A stretch of DNA of 50,079 bases from an uncultured Clostridia bacterium. GTDB lineage: Bacteria > Bacillota > Clostridia > Oscillospirales > Acutalibacteraceae. Both the position numbers and the translations under genes were made by a program. Where the stretch lies: assembly GCA_944385055.1 (NCBI GenBank), contig CALWVT010000008.1:1-50079 (forward strand), written 5' to 3'. The notes under the pieces were generated by a model. It was given only the letters and a program-made list of their open reading frames with translations, did no database searches and was not told the origin of the DNA. Shown here in pieces: positions 34,717 through 42,325 of this stretch (positions are counted from its first letter, which is position 1; the number at the start of each line of letters is the position of its first letter).

Positions 34717-35460
34717 TTAGGCGTCTTCCTGGCTCCACTCGAGGACCGTGCCGGTGTTTGCGTCGAGCTCAAATTCGTACTCGGAACCGTTATAGTGGAT
34801 TTCGCCCTCATACGTGCAGCGGCCGTGGTCATGATCGTGGTCGTGGTCGAGCTCGATGCGGAGGTTCTGCTCCGTCGCGCCGGGCACGCGGGCAAGCACG
34901 ATCTGCGAGGCTTCCGCAAGGCTCAAGGCCGGCGAGCAGCTGCCGCGGTTGCCGCTGCCGTTTCCGTTTCCGTTGTTCGCGCCGTAATTGGGGCCGTTGT
35001 AGGTGGCCGGCGTGCTCGACGCGGCGGCCGGCGCCGACGAAGCGGGCACGGGGTTCTGGGCCGGAGCGCTCTGGCTCGACGTGCTCGGGGCGGAGGCAGC
35101 CTGGCTCTGCGCGGCGGGCTGCGAGAGGGTCTTGACGTCCGAGCTCAAAATGGTGCCGTCGGAGGCGATTTCGTAGTCATACGAACGCGACGCGGCGGTG
35201 AATTCGATGTCGTAGAACTTGCGGCCGTCGTCGTTGCCTTCGGCGACATGCAGGCGGTCGGTGTCGCTTTCGGCGACGCCCGCATCGGTCAAAGCCGCGG
35301 AAAGGGCGGCGTCGCGGCCGATATCTACGGCGCTGCTGGTGGTGCCGCCGTTCGGGGCGGCGCCGGGGGCAAGGCCGTTTTGGCAGGCGGTCAGCGTGAA
35401 CAGGGCCGCGAGTGCGGCGGCGATGGCGGTGATTTTTCCGAAGGTTTTTGCGTTTTTCAT
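34717..35460 (-). CDS. PepSY-domain lipoprotein with His/Asp tract
   Basis: 247 residues. Signal MKNAKTFGKITAIAAALAAL with lipobox TLTAC (Cys about 26). Two PepSY-like domains: residues ~45-110 and ~175-245 (LSLAEASQIVLARVPGATE, ending NTGTVLEWSQEDA). Between them lies a Ser/Ala/Pro/Asn linker. The second domain carries an unusual DHDHDHDHG run that could bind metal. PepSY proteins often modulate proteases or sensor kinases at the cell surface. It is the last gene after a response regulator and kinase, so it may be the accessory sensor or target of that system. ATG 35460 has AAAGGAG 7 nt upstream. Confidence 0.88.
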   Translation of the reverse strand: MKNAKTFGKITAIAAALAALFTLTACQNGLAPGAAPNGGTTSSAVDIGRDAALSAALTDAGVAESDTDRLHVAEGNDDGRKFYDIEFTAASRSYDYEIASDGTILSSDVKTLSQPAAQSQAASAPSTSSQSAPAQNPVPASSAPAAASSTPATYNGPNYGANNGNGNGSGNRGSCSPALSLAEASQIVLARVPGATEQNLRIELDHDHDHDHGRCTYEGEIHYNGSEYEFELDANTGTVLEWSQEDA

Positions 35461-35515
35461 AGGTATGCTCCTTTCTCATCGTGCGAAGCGCTGTGCGCTT
35501 TTGTGTTTCGTTGTA

Positions 35516-35554
35516 TCTATACTTTACGGGGCGAAGATTAAAGGAACATTAGAA
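35516..35554 (-). promoter_or_regulatory. Candidate response-regulator-activated promoter of the PepSY gene
   Basis: On the minus strand TTCTAAT and CTTTAAT start 11 bp apart (plus-strand 35537-35554), one helical turn as for OmpR-family binding. The second overlaps where the -35 would be, 17 bp upstream of TATAGA (35521-35516). No good -35 box is present, as in activator-dependent promoters. Confidence 0.45.
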
Positions 35555-35575
35555 GTTTTCATTTTTTTATTTTTT

Positions 35576-36973
35576 TCATTTTTTATGTTTTGTGTGGTGC
35601 TGCGGCAGGCCGAATGTAAACGCGCTGCCTTCCCCCAACACGCTTTCGGCCTGGATCCAGCCGCCGTGCGCCTCGACGATCCACTTGGCCATCGAGAGGC
35701 CGAGCCCCGCGTGGCCCTCGCCCGCGCGCGCCGTGTCCGCGCGGTAGAAGCGCTCGAAGATGTGCGGCAGCGCGTCTTGCGCAATGCCAATGCCGTCGTC
35801 GCGCACGCAGACGACCGCTTCGCCGTTTTCGGCCTTGACGGTCACATCGATGTGGCCGTTTTCCTTGCTGTACGCGGCCGCGTTCGAGAGCAGATTTAAA
35901 AGAAGCCGCAAAAACAGCGTCTCGTCCACCTCGGCGAAGACCTCCGCCTCGGCACGGCACGCAATCGTGACGCCGCGGCCTGCCTGGGTTAGGAGCAGTT
36001 CCTCTTCCTGGACGGCCGTCTCGACGAGCGGCGTCAGGTCGATGCGCTCGGGGTGCAGCTGCAGCCGCCCCTGGTCCGTGCGTGACAGGAACAATAGCTG
36101 CGACAGCAGTTCCGACATGCCCCGCGCCTTCTTTTCAATGCCCAGTACCGCGTCCTCCACGGCGGGCGGCACGTCCGTTTGCGCCTTCACCGCGTCGCAC
36201 TGCGCGAGGATGACGCTGACCGGCGTGCGCAGTTCGTGCGAGACGTCCGAGACAAACTGCTTTTCGCGCGCGAACACGCCCTCGAGTTCATCGAGCATGC
36301 CGTCGAACGTGTGCGCGAGGTTCGTGATTTCATCCTGCCGCCGGCCGCTGCCCGCCTCGCCGACGCGGCGCGACAGGTCGGCGTCCGTGCGGATTTCCTG
36401 GACCGTTTCGGTAATCTTTTTGACCGGCAGCAGTGCCCGCCGCACGGTGCGGTAGCCGATGACGGCCGTCAACACCACAAGCCCCGGCAGCAGGATCAGC
36501 GTAAACCGCACGGTCACGCGCAGGTCCGCCTCCGCGTCCGTTACGCTCGTAATGCCGCGCAGGTACACCGTCTCGCCCGTTTCGAGCGGCAGCGACAAAT
36601 CATAGACGTACCATTCCCGGCCGCTCTCCGACAGCCGCCGCACCTCGCCGTCCGAAAGCGGCGGGCTTTCGTCAAAGCCGTAGGGGATTTTTCCATAGAG
36701 GAGATAAAGGTTTTCATCGTAAAGCGAGAGATAGATATCGCCCTCGACGGTGTAAAAGTCAGAATCCAGGCGCAGCGCCCCGTTTTCAAAGGAAATATCG
36801 GCGGCGGCGCTGTCCTGCACGCGCGCCGTTAAGCCCGCCTGGACGGAGGCGAGCACCTCCCGGCTGCTCAATGACAGCAGAATCGCGAGGGCCGCGCACG
36901 TGACGAGCACCATAAAGCACGTATACAGCGCCGTCAGCCGCCCCTTTAATCCCCAGTGCAATCCCCGGCGCAT
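35576..36973 (-). CDS. Two-component sensor histidine kinase
   Basis: 465 residues. Membrane helix 1 (~12-34), an extracellular domain of ~120 residues, helix 2 (~155-173), a HAMP domain, then the H-box VSDVSHELRTPVSV with phospho-His246, and N, G1 and G2 boxes (LLLNLLSNAAAYS, VRDDGIGIA, GHAGLGLSMAKWIVEAHGG). It autophosphorylates and passes phosphate to the response regulator encoded just upstream; the two genes overlap by one base. The extracellular domain is not assigned, so the signal is unknown. C-terminus ends in a His/Lys tail. Confidence 0.94.
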   Translation of the reverse strand: MRRGLHWGLKGRLTALYTCFMVLVTCAALAILLSLSSREVLASVQAGLTARVQDSAAADISFENGALRLDSDFYTVEGDIYLSLYDENLYLLYGKIPYGFDESPPLSDGEVRRLSESGREWYVYDLSLPLETGETVYLRGITSVTDAEADLRVTVRFTLILLPGLVVLTAVIGYRTVRRALLPVKKITETVQEIRTDADLSRRVGEAGSGRRQDEITNLAHTFDGMLDELEGVFAREKQFVSDVSHELRTPVSVILAQCDAVKAQTDVPPAVEDAVLGIEKKARGMSELLSQLLFLSRTDQGRLQLHPERIDLTPLVETAVQEEELLLTQAGRGVTIACRAEAEVFAEVDETLFLRLLLNLLSNAAAYSKENGHIDVTVKAENGEAVVCVRDDGIGIAQDALPHIFERFYRADTARAGEGHAGLGLSMAKWIVEAHGGWIQAESVLGEGSAFTFGLPQHHTKHKK

Positions 36974-37647
36974 CAGCCATCCTCCTTTAATACATAGCCC
37001 GCGCCGCGCACGGTGTGGATCAGTTTCTTTTCGTGGCCGTCGTCAATCTTGCGGCGCAGATAACGGATGTAGACGTCGATCACGTTGGAGCCGCCCGCGT
37101 AGTCGAAATTCCACAGATGCTCTTCCAATTTGCCGCGCGAGAGCACGATGCCGGCGTTTAGGGCCATATAGCGCAAAAGCGCAAATTCCTTGCCGGACAG
37201 GTGGATTTCCTTGCCGCCGCGCAGGACGGTGTGCGTGTCGAGATAGACTTCGAGGTCGCCGACGCGGCAGCAGTTCGACGGCACCTTCTGCGGCTTGCGC
37301 AAAAGCACGCGGATGCGCGCCAACAGTTCCTCGAACGCAAAGGGCTTCACCAAATAATCGTCCGCGCCGGCGTCGAGGCCCGAAACGCGGTCCTCAATGC
37401 TGCCCTTCGCGGTCAAAAGCAGCACGGGCGTCGCATCGCCGCGCGCACGCATCGTCTTTAAGACCGTGAGCCCGTCGAGCTCGGGCATCAGGATATCGAG
37501 CACGGCCACGTCGTATTCGGCGCTTTCGAGGTAATCGAGCGCATCGCGGCCGTTTTCGACGGCATCCACGCCGTATTGCTCGGCTTCCAGGCGCTCTTTT
37601 AAGAGGCGGTTGAGTGTTTTTTCATCTTCGGCAATCAAAATCCGCAT
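36973..37647 (-). CDS. OmpR/PhoB-family response regulator
   Basis: 224 residues. Receiver domain with ILIAEDEKTLNRLL, phospho-acceptor Asp51 in LDILMPELDG and the conserved Lys in LLTAKGS; C-terminal winged helix (EVYLDTHTVLRGGKEIHLSG, VDVYIRYLRRKIDDG). Partner of the kinase whose gene starts at its stop codon. ATG 37647 with AAAGGAG about 11 nt upstream. It begins only 41 bp after sbcC on the same strand, with no terminator visible between them, so it may be cotranscribed with sbcDC. Confidence 0.94.
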   Translation of the reverse strand: MRILIAEDEKTLNRLLKERLEAEQYGVDAVENGRDALDYLESAEYDVAVLDILMPELDGLTVLKTMRARGDATPVLLLTAKGSIEDRVSGLDAGADDYLVKPFAFEELLARIRVLLRKPQKVPSNCCRVGDLEVYLDTHTVLRGGKEIHLSGKEFALLRYMALNAGIVLSRGKLEEHLWNFDYAGGSNVIDVYIRYLRRKIDDGHEKKLIHTVRGAGYVLKEDG

Positions 37648-37688
37648 CGGGACATGGTCTCCTTTCTCCTAAGCGGGAAATGGGGCGG

Positions 37689-40130
37689 TCAAGGGTGTTC
37701 GGAAGGTCCGGCGCCCTGGATTTTTATGGTGCTCGTGCCGTCGGGCAGGACGGACACGGCCACCTGGGTCTGGATCATCGTCTGCAGCTCGCTGACGTGC
37801 GAGATAATCCCGACCGTGCGGCCGCTGCTTTGCAGGCGCAAAAGGGCCCCCACCGCCGTGTCGAGCGTCTCCTGGTCGAGCGAACCGAACCCCTCGTCGA
37901 TAAACAGCGCGTCGAGCCGCACGGCGCCCGACTCGTTCTGCACGACGTCCGAAAGCCCGAACGCCAGAGACAGCGACGCCAAAAACAGCTCCCCGCCCGA
38001 AAGCGTGCCCACGGCGCGCTCGCCGCCGGCCGCCGCGTCCAGCACGCACAGGTCAAGCCCGGCCATCGCGTTGCCGGAAGCGGGCGCCTGCCGGCGCAAA
38101 AGGCGGTACCGTCCGCCGGACAGGTCCGCGAAGAACACGTTCGCGCGCGAAAGGATATCCTCGAGCATGACGCTGAGCACAAACTGCTCGATCGGCATCT
38201 TGCGCGTGTTGTGGCCGGACAGAAGCCGCGCCAGGCGCTGGGTTTCCGCGTATTGGGCGCGCACGGTGCTGCCGGCGGCTTCGAGTGCTTCGAGCTGCTT
38301 TTTGGACTGTACGGCGCCGCGCAGGCTTTCGGCGGCGGAGCCGAGCGACCGGGCCGCCGCTTCGGCCGCTTTGCGGCACGCTTCGCGCGCCGAGAGGGCT
38401 TTTGTAAGGTCGGGCGGCGCGTCCTGCGGCAGCGGGGCGGCCGTTTCGGGGAGCGCGGCCTGCGCGGCCGAGAGCTTTTCGGCGGCTTCCGCCTGGGCGG
38501 CGGCCGCGCTTTCCCGGGCGGCCTTCGCCGCGGCGAGGGCTTCGCGCGCGCCGGACACGCGCGTCCGGATGGATTGCTCCCGCGCTTCGAGCGACTGGGC
38601 CTGCTGCAAAAGCGCCTGCAGCTGCGCCGAAAGGACCTCGGCGGTCCGGCCGTTTAGCAGCGCCCGGGCCTCGCGCGCGGCGGCGTCCGCGGCGGCAAAG
38701 GCGGCCTCGGCCTTGGAAAGCGTTTCGCGGGCGGCCTGTTCGCGCGTGCGGGCTTCGTCGCGTTCGCGTTCGCGCTGGCGCAGCAGCGCCCGCAGCTTCG
38801 GCAGGGCTTTTGCGGCGCTTTCGGCGGCCTTTTGGCTTTCGCGCGCACTTTGCAGCGCTTGCGCGGGCTTTGCGGGCGACGGGTGGTGGATGGCGCCGCA
38901 CACCGGGCACGGCTTTCCGGGGCGCAGGTCTGCCGCCACGGCCGCCGCGGCGTTTTCGCGCAGGGCCTTCTCCACGGCGGCGGCCCAATGGGGCAGCGTG
39001 TCGGCGAGCTTCCCCTGCGCCTCGATCAGCGCCGCGCCCTTTTCACAGCGGGCGGCGGCGTCCGCGGCTTTGGCCTCGAGTGCTTTGCACGCCGCTTTGG
39101 CCCGCGCGGCGGCGCTTTCGGCATCCTTCGCTTCCCGGGAAAGGGTTTCGGCCCGTTTGGCCGTTTGCAGCGACGTCTGCAGCGCCGCGGCCTGCGCGCG
39201 CTTTTCGGCGGCCTGGGCTTTCTGCTGCTGCGCCTGCGGCAGCGCCTCTTCGGCCAGGCGGAGGGCGGTTTCGGCGGCGGCTTCGGTTTCGCGCGCGGCG
39301 GCGAGCGCCGTTTTTGCCTTTTGCAGGCGCGTGTATGCCGCCGCCACGGCCGAAAGCGCATCATAGGCGGCGTTTGAGCGCTGCAGCGCCTGCTGCGCCG
39401 CCTCGTTCTGGACGCCCAGCGCGGCCGCCTCGGCCTGCAGGGCGGCGCATTTTTCCGCGAGGGACGATAGGTCTTCGACCCCTTCGCGGCGGAGGATGGC
39501 ATGGCAGGAGGCGGCGTTTTCATCGGCCTTGCGCTTCTGCTCGGCCGCCTGCTGGGACAAAGCGGCCGTATACCGCGCCCAGCGCTGGGTATCGAACAGC
39601 GTGGTCAAAAGCGCGGCCTTTTCCTTGGAGGACGCGAGCAGCAATTTTAAAAATTCCCCCTGCGGCAGCACGACGACCTGCGAAAACTGCGCGGCCGAAA
39701 GCCCCAAAAGCGATTGTGCGCAGGCGCGCACGCGCGATTCGCTGCCCTCTTCCCAGAGCTTCCATTCCTCGCCGTGACGGCGCTTGTAGCAGCGATGGCT
39801 TTCGCGCACGCCGGCGTCGCCCGAACGCTTTTGATACGGCAGCATCGTGCGCACAAAGCGGTATTCTTTCCCTAAATAAGAAAATTGGAAATCGACGGCC
39901 GTTTCGGTCTTGTCATCGGCCGAAAGGCTGCGCATATTCGCGAAGCGCCGCCGCCCGCCCGTCGAGCAGCCGTATAACGCAAAGCTCATCGCGTCGAGCA
40001 CGGTCGTCTTGCCCGCGCCGGTCGGCCCGGTGATTAAAAACAGCGGGTGCTCCCCGAGCTGCGTAAAATCGAGGCGCGTGGGGTGGACGTAGGGGCCGAA
40101 CGCCTGCATCGATAAAAATAGCGGGGTCAC
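37689..40130 (-). CDS. sbcC: SbcC exonuclease ATPase subunit
   Basis: About 813 residues, an SMC-like ATPase. N-terminal Walker A (ITGPTGAGKTTVLDAM), long Ala/Glu-rich coiled coils, a zinc hook with C-P-V-C near residue 407, and the C-terminal ABC signature LSGGELFLASLSLA and Walker B LFIDEGFGSLD. With SbcD it forms the Mre11-Rad50-like nuclease that opens hairpins and processes DNA ends. GTG 40130 is the start: GTGA overlaps the sbcD stop by 4 bp and AAGGAGG lies 10 nt upstream. Longer frames upstream are shadows of sbcD. Confidence 0.95.
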   Translation of the reverse strand: MTPLFLSMQAFGPYVHPTRLDFTQLGEHPLFLITGPTGAGKTTVLDAMSFALYGCSTGGRRRFANMRSLSADDKTETAVDFQFSYLGKEYRFVRTMLPYQKRSGDAGVRESHRCYKRRHGEEWKLWEEGSESRVRACAQSLLGLSAAQFSQVVVLPQGEFLKLLLASSKEKAALLTTLFDTQRWARYTAALSQQAAEQKRKADENAASCHAILRREGVEDLSSLAEKCAALQAEAAALGVQNEAAQQALQRSNAAYDALSAVAAAYTRLQKAKTALAAARETEAAAETALRLAEEALPQAQQQKAQAAEKRAQAAALQTSLQTAKRAETLSREAKDAESAAARAKAACKALEAKAADAAARCEKGAALIEAQGKLADTLPHWAAAVEKALRENAAAAVAADLRPGKPCPVCGAIHHPSPAKPAQALQSARESQKAAESAAKALPKLRALLRQRERERDEARTREQAARETLSKAEAAFAAADAAAREARALLNGRTAEVLSAQLQALLQQAQSLEAREQSIRTRVSGAREALAAAKAARESAAAAQAEAAEKLSAAQAALPETAAPLPQDAPPDLTKALSAREACRKAAEAAARSLGSAAESLRGAVQSKKQLEALEAAGSTVRAQYAETQRLARLLSGHNTRKMPIEQFVLSVMLEDILSRANVFFADLSGGRYRLLRRQAPASGNAMAGLDLCVLDAAAGGERAVGTLSGGELFLASLSLAFGLSDVVQNESGAVRLDALFIDEGFGSLDQETLDTAVGALLRLQSSGRTVGIISHVSELQTMIQTQVAVSVLPDGTSTIKIQGAGPSEHP

Positions 40131-41260
40131 AGCGCCGACACCTCCTTCTGCGTTTTTGCAAAATGCTTTAAGTCCGCGTCGGTGGCCTCTTCGCCGCAGA
40201 TCTCCTTCAGGAAAGCGCGGAACACGGCTTCGTCGCCGGCGCGGTGCTGGCGGATCTCCTCGCGCAGCTGCGCGGTTTCCCCGGTGCCCATATGCAAAAA
40301 GCATTCGTTTGCGACGGTCAGCACATTGGGCCAATATGGCCGCAGGCGGTCGAGCGGCTGATAGACGGGCGCGGGGTCCGTTAAGGAGACGAACAGGTAA
40401 TCTTCCGAGGGCGCCGCCTGCGCCTGCGCGAGCAGCTCCGCGAACAGGCCGCGGACGCGGCGCACGCGGCGGGGCGGCACAAACGGGATTTCCTCGCAAT
40501 GGACGGCGCCGTTTTCCAAAAGCACGCGCGTGACGCTCTTTTCCTGGCCCTCCTCGTCAAAGCTGTAGGCGAGCGGCGCGCCGGCGTAGCGGCCCGGGCC
40601 GGCCTTCTGGGGCCTGTGCAGGTGGCCGAGTGCGACGTAGGAAAACGGCGAAAAGCAATCGAGCCCGACCTGGCTTGCGGGCCCGACGAACGCCGGGTTT
40701 TCGCTTGCGCCGGCCGTGGAGCCGGCCGCGAAGCAGTGGGTAATCAGCACGTTCGGCAGATCGCCCGGCAGTTCCAGCCGCCCCAGCAGCGCGCGGTAGG
40801 CGTCGTTCTGCGTGTGGATGGAGTCGTCGCCGAGTACCTCGCGCGCCGCGGCGGGCGTGCAGTAGGGCAGAAAATAAAACCGCGCGCTTTCGCCGGCCTT
40901 CGTTTCGAGCACGTACGGGGTATCGAGGTCCTGCGGCCGGGTGGCGAGCACGACCCCTTCGCGCCGCAGGAAACTTGTGCCCAAAGAGAGCCGCTTTTCG
41001 CCGTCGTGGTTGCCGGTCACGGCCAACAGCGGGAGATTTCGCGCCTGCAGGCCGCGCAGGAATTCGTCGAACAGCAATACGGCCTCGGTGGGCGGGACCT
41101 GGCGGTCGAACACATCGCCCGCGAGGAGGACGGCATCGGGGCGTTCGCGGTCGAGAAGCGGGAGCAGCCATTCGAGGAGGAAATAGGCCTGATCTTCTAA
41201 AAGGCTGCGGCCGAACAGGGCTTTTCCCAAATGCCAGTCGGCGGTATGGAGTAAGTACAT
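40127..41260 (-). CDS. sbcD: SbcD exonuclease nuclease subunit
   Basis: 377 residues, Mre11-type manganese nuclease. Phosphodiesterase motifs in order: HTADWHLGK, LAGDVFDRQ, VTGNHDGEK, ITHCFA, ALGHLHRPQ. ATG 41260 has AAAGGA 8 nt upstream; the in-frame extension further upstream is repeat-derived (SPAGAKPAK repeated) and is rejected. Translationally coupled to sbcC. It is the first gene of the minus-strand unit; its promoter was not identified and may lie inside repeat E2. Confidence 0.94.
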   Translation of the reverse strand: MYLLHTADWHLGKALFGRSLLEDQAYFLLEWLLPLLDRERPDAVLLAGDVFDRQVPPTEAVLLFDEFLRGLQARNLPLLAVTGNHDGEKRLSLGTSFLRREGVVLATRPQDLDTPYVLETKAGESARFYFLPYCTPAAAREVLGDDSIHTQNDAYRALLGRLELPGDLPNVLITHCFAAGSTAGASENPAFVGPASQVGLDCFSPFSYVALGHLHRPQKAGPGRYAGAPLAYSFDEEGQEKSVTRVLLENGAVHCEEIPFVPPRRVRRVRGLFAELLAQAQAAPSEDYLFVSLTDPAPVYQPLDRLRPYWPNVLTVANECFLHMGTGETAQLREEIRQHRAGDEAVFRAFLKEICGEEATDADLKHFAKTQKEVSAL

Positions 41261-41277
41261 GGCTGTGGTCCTTTCTT

Positions 41278-41775
41278 TTTTTGCAGGCTTAGCGCCTGCG
41301 GGGCTTTGGGGGGGCTCAAGCCGCCCCGGGGCTTTTTGAAATTTTGCAGGCTTAGCGCCTGCGGGGCTTTGTTTACCCACTTTATCTTTCTTTAAATTTC
41401 TGATTTACTTCTTCGACGCGCTCGGCGTTCTGTTTGGAGCTTGCCGCTCCGGGGCCTTTTTTGTCCGTTGGCTTTCTTTATCCCCTTTACCTTTCTTTAA
41501 ATTTTTAATTTCTTCCTTCGACGCGCTCAGGCCGCGCGGGGGCCCCTACTTTTCTGCTTCTGCAGAAAAGTAGGCAAAAGAGCAGCCCAAAGGGGTTCCC
41601 CCTTTGGAATCCCCCTGCGGTCGCGCTGGCGCGGCCTGCGGCCGCAATTCGCGCGAGGGAGGGGCGGAACTCCTCGCCGCTTCGCGGCTGGAGCTTCCGC
41701 GCTAGACTTGCGTAGGCGCTGCCGTAATGCTGCGTTGGACGCGGTCCCATGCGCGTTCGCGCATGATCGGCAATC
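41278..41775 (-). repeat. Structured intergenic repeat, copy E2 (subtype B)
   Basis: Minus-oriented copy. Listed by plus-strand position: tail hairpins GCAGGC/GCCTGC (41283-41299 and 41346-41362), tail motif CTTCGACGCGCTC, GGGGCCCC, H1 (CCTACTTTTCTGC at 41545-41557 and complement at 41562-41574), H2 (CCAAAGGGG/CCCCTTTGG near 41587-41606), H3 (GCGGCC 41631-41636, GGCCGC 41640-41645), H4 (GCCGC-TTC-GCGGC near 41674-41690), then the centre hairpin CATGCGC/GCGCATG (41748-41765). Head-to-head with E3. Confidence 0.85.
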
Positions 41776-41844
41776 TTTGGCTTGACTTTTTCGTTTTTGT
41801 TTGACTTTTAGCTTTGTTCTATGCGCTGCTTCGCTGCGCGCGTG

Positions 41845-42215
41845 AACGGTAGGCTTTCCCCTTTGGGGAACGTGGGGGCAAGGGGGCGAAAGCCTTCGCA
41901 AATCTGCGCCGAAGCTCCAGCCGCGAAGCGGCGAGGAGTTCGGCAGGCTTCCTCGCGCGGTTGTGCCGAAGGCACTCTAGCGCGACCGCAGCGGGGAATC
42001 CCAAAGGGGGCGCAGCCCTCTTTGGCCAGTCTTTGCCTACTTTCTGCTGGTCAGAAAGTAGGGGCCCCCGCGCGGCCCGAGCGCGTCGAAGGGATAAAGT
42101 AAAAATTTAATAGGCGTAAAGAGGGTAAACAAAGTCAACGGCCAAAAAGGCCCTGGGGGCGGCAAGCCCCCAACCCCCCCTGGGGGCGGGCTGCGCCCCC
42201 AAATCTCCCCCGGCG
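41845..42215 (+). repeat. Structured intergenic repeat, copy E3 (subtype A)
   Basis: Plus-oriented partner of E2. H4 (CTCCAGCCGC-GAA-GCGGC), H3 (GTGCC 41963-41967, GGCAC 41971-41975), H2 (CCAAAG...CTTTGG near 42001-42025), H1 (CCTACTTTCTG 42036-42046, CAGAAAGTAGG 42052-42062), the GCGCGTCGAAGG motif, and an outer tail with two GC-rich hairpins. The E2/E3 pair fills the divergent region between sbcD and dacF. Confidence 0.85.
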
Positions 42216-42238
42216 CCCTTTTCTTTTTGCGAAAATGC

Positions 42239-42247
42239 TGGTATACT
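42239..42247 (+). promoter_or_regulatory. Extended -10 promoter of dacF
   Basis: TG-G-TATACT. The -35 region is poor (TTTTCT at a 17-bp spacing), so the extended -10 probably carries recognition. It lies immediately after repeat E3, ~80 bp before the start codon. Confidence 0.5.
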
Positions 42248-42325
42248 GGAAAGCAAGCCGAATGGCTTTCCTTCGAAAATACGAGACCTTTGCGTCTATT
42301 TTATCATATTGGGGGCGAAACATCC

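Noticed and set aside
40131-40499. N-terminal extension of SbcC
   Set aside because: It would lie entirely inside sbcD. The GTGA overlap at 40127-40130 with a ribosome site gives the normal SbcC start and length.
41261-41380. N-terminal extension of SbcD
   Set aside because: The extra residues are a repeated SPAGAKPAK motif derived from the E2 tail hairpins. The conserved protein begins at 41260.
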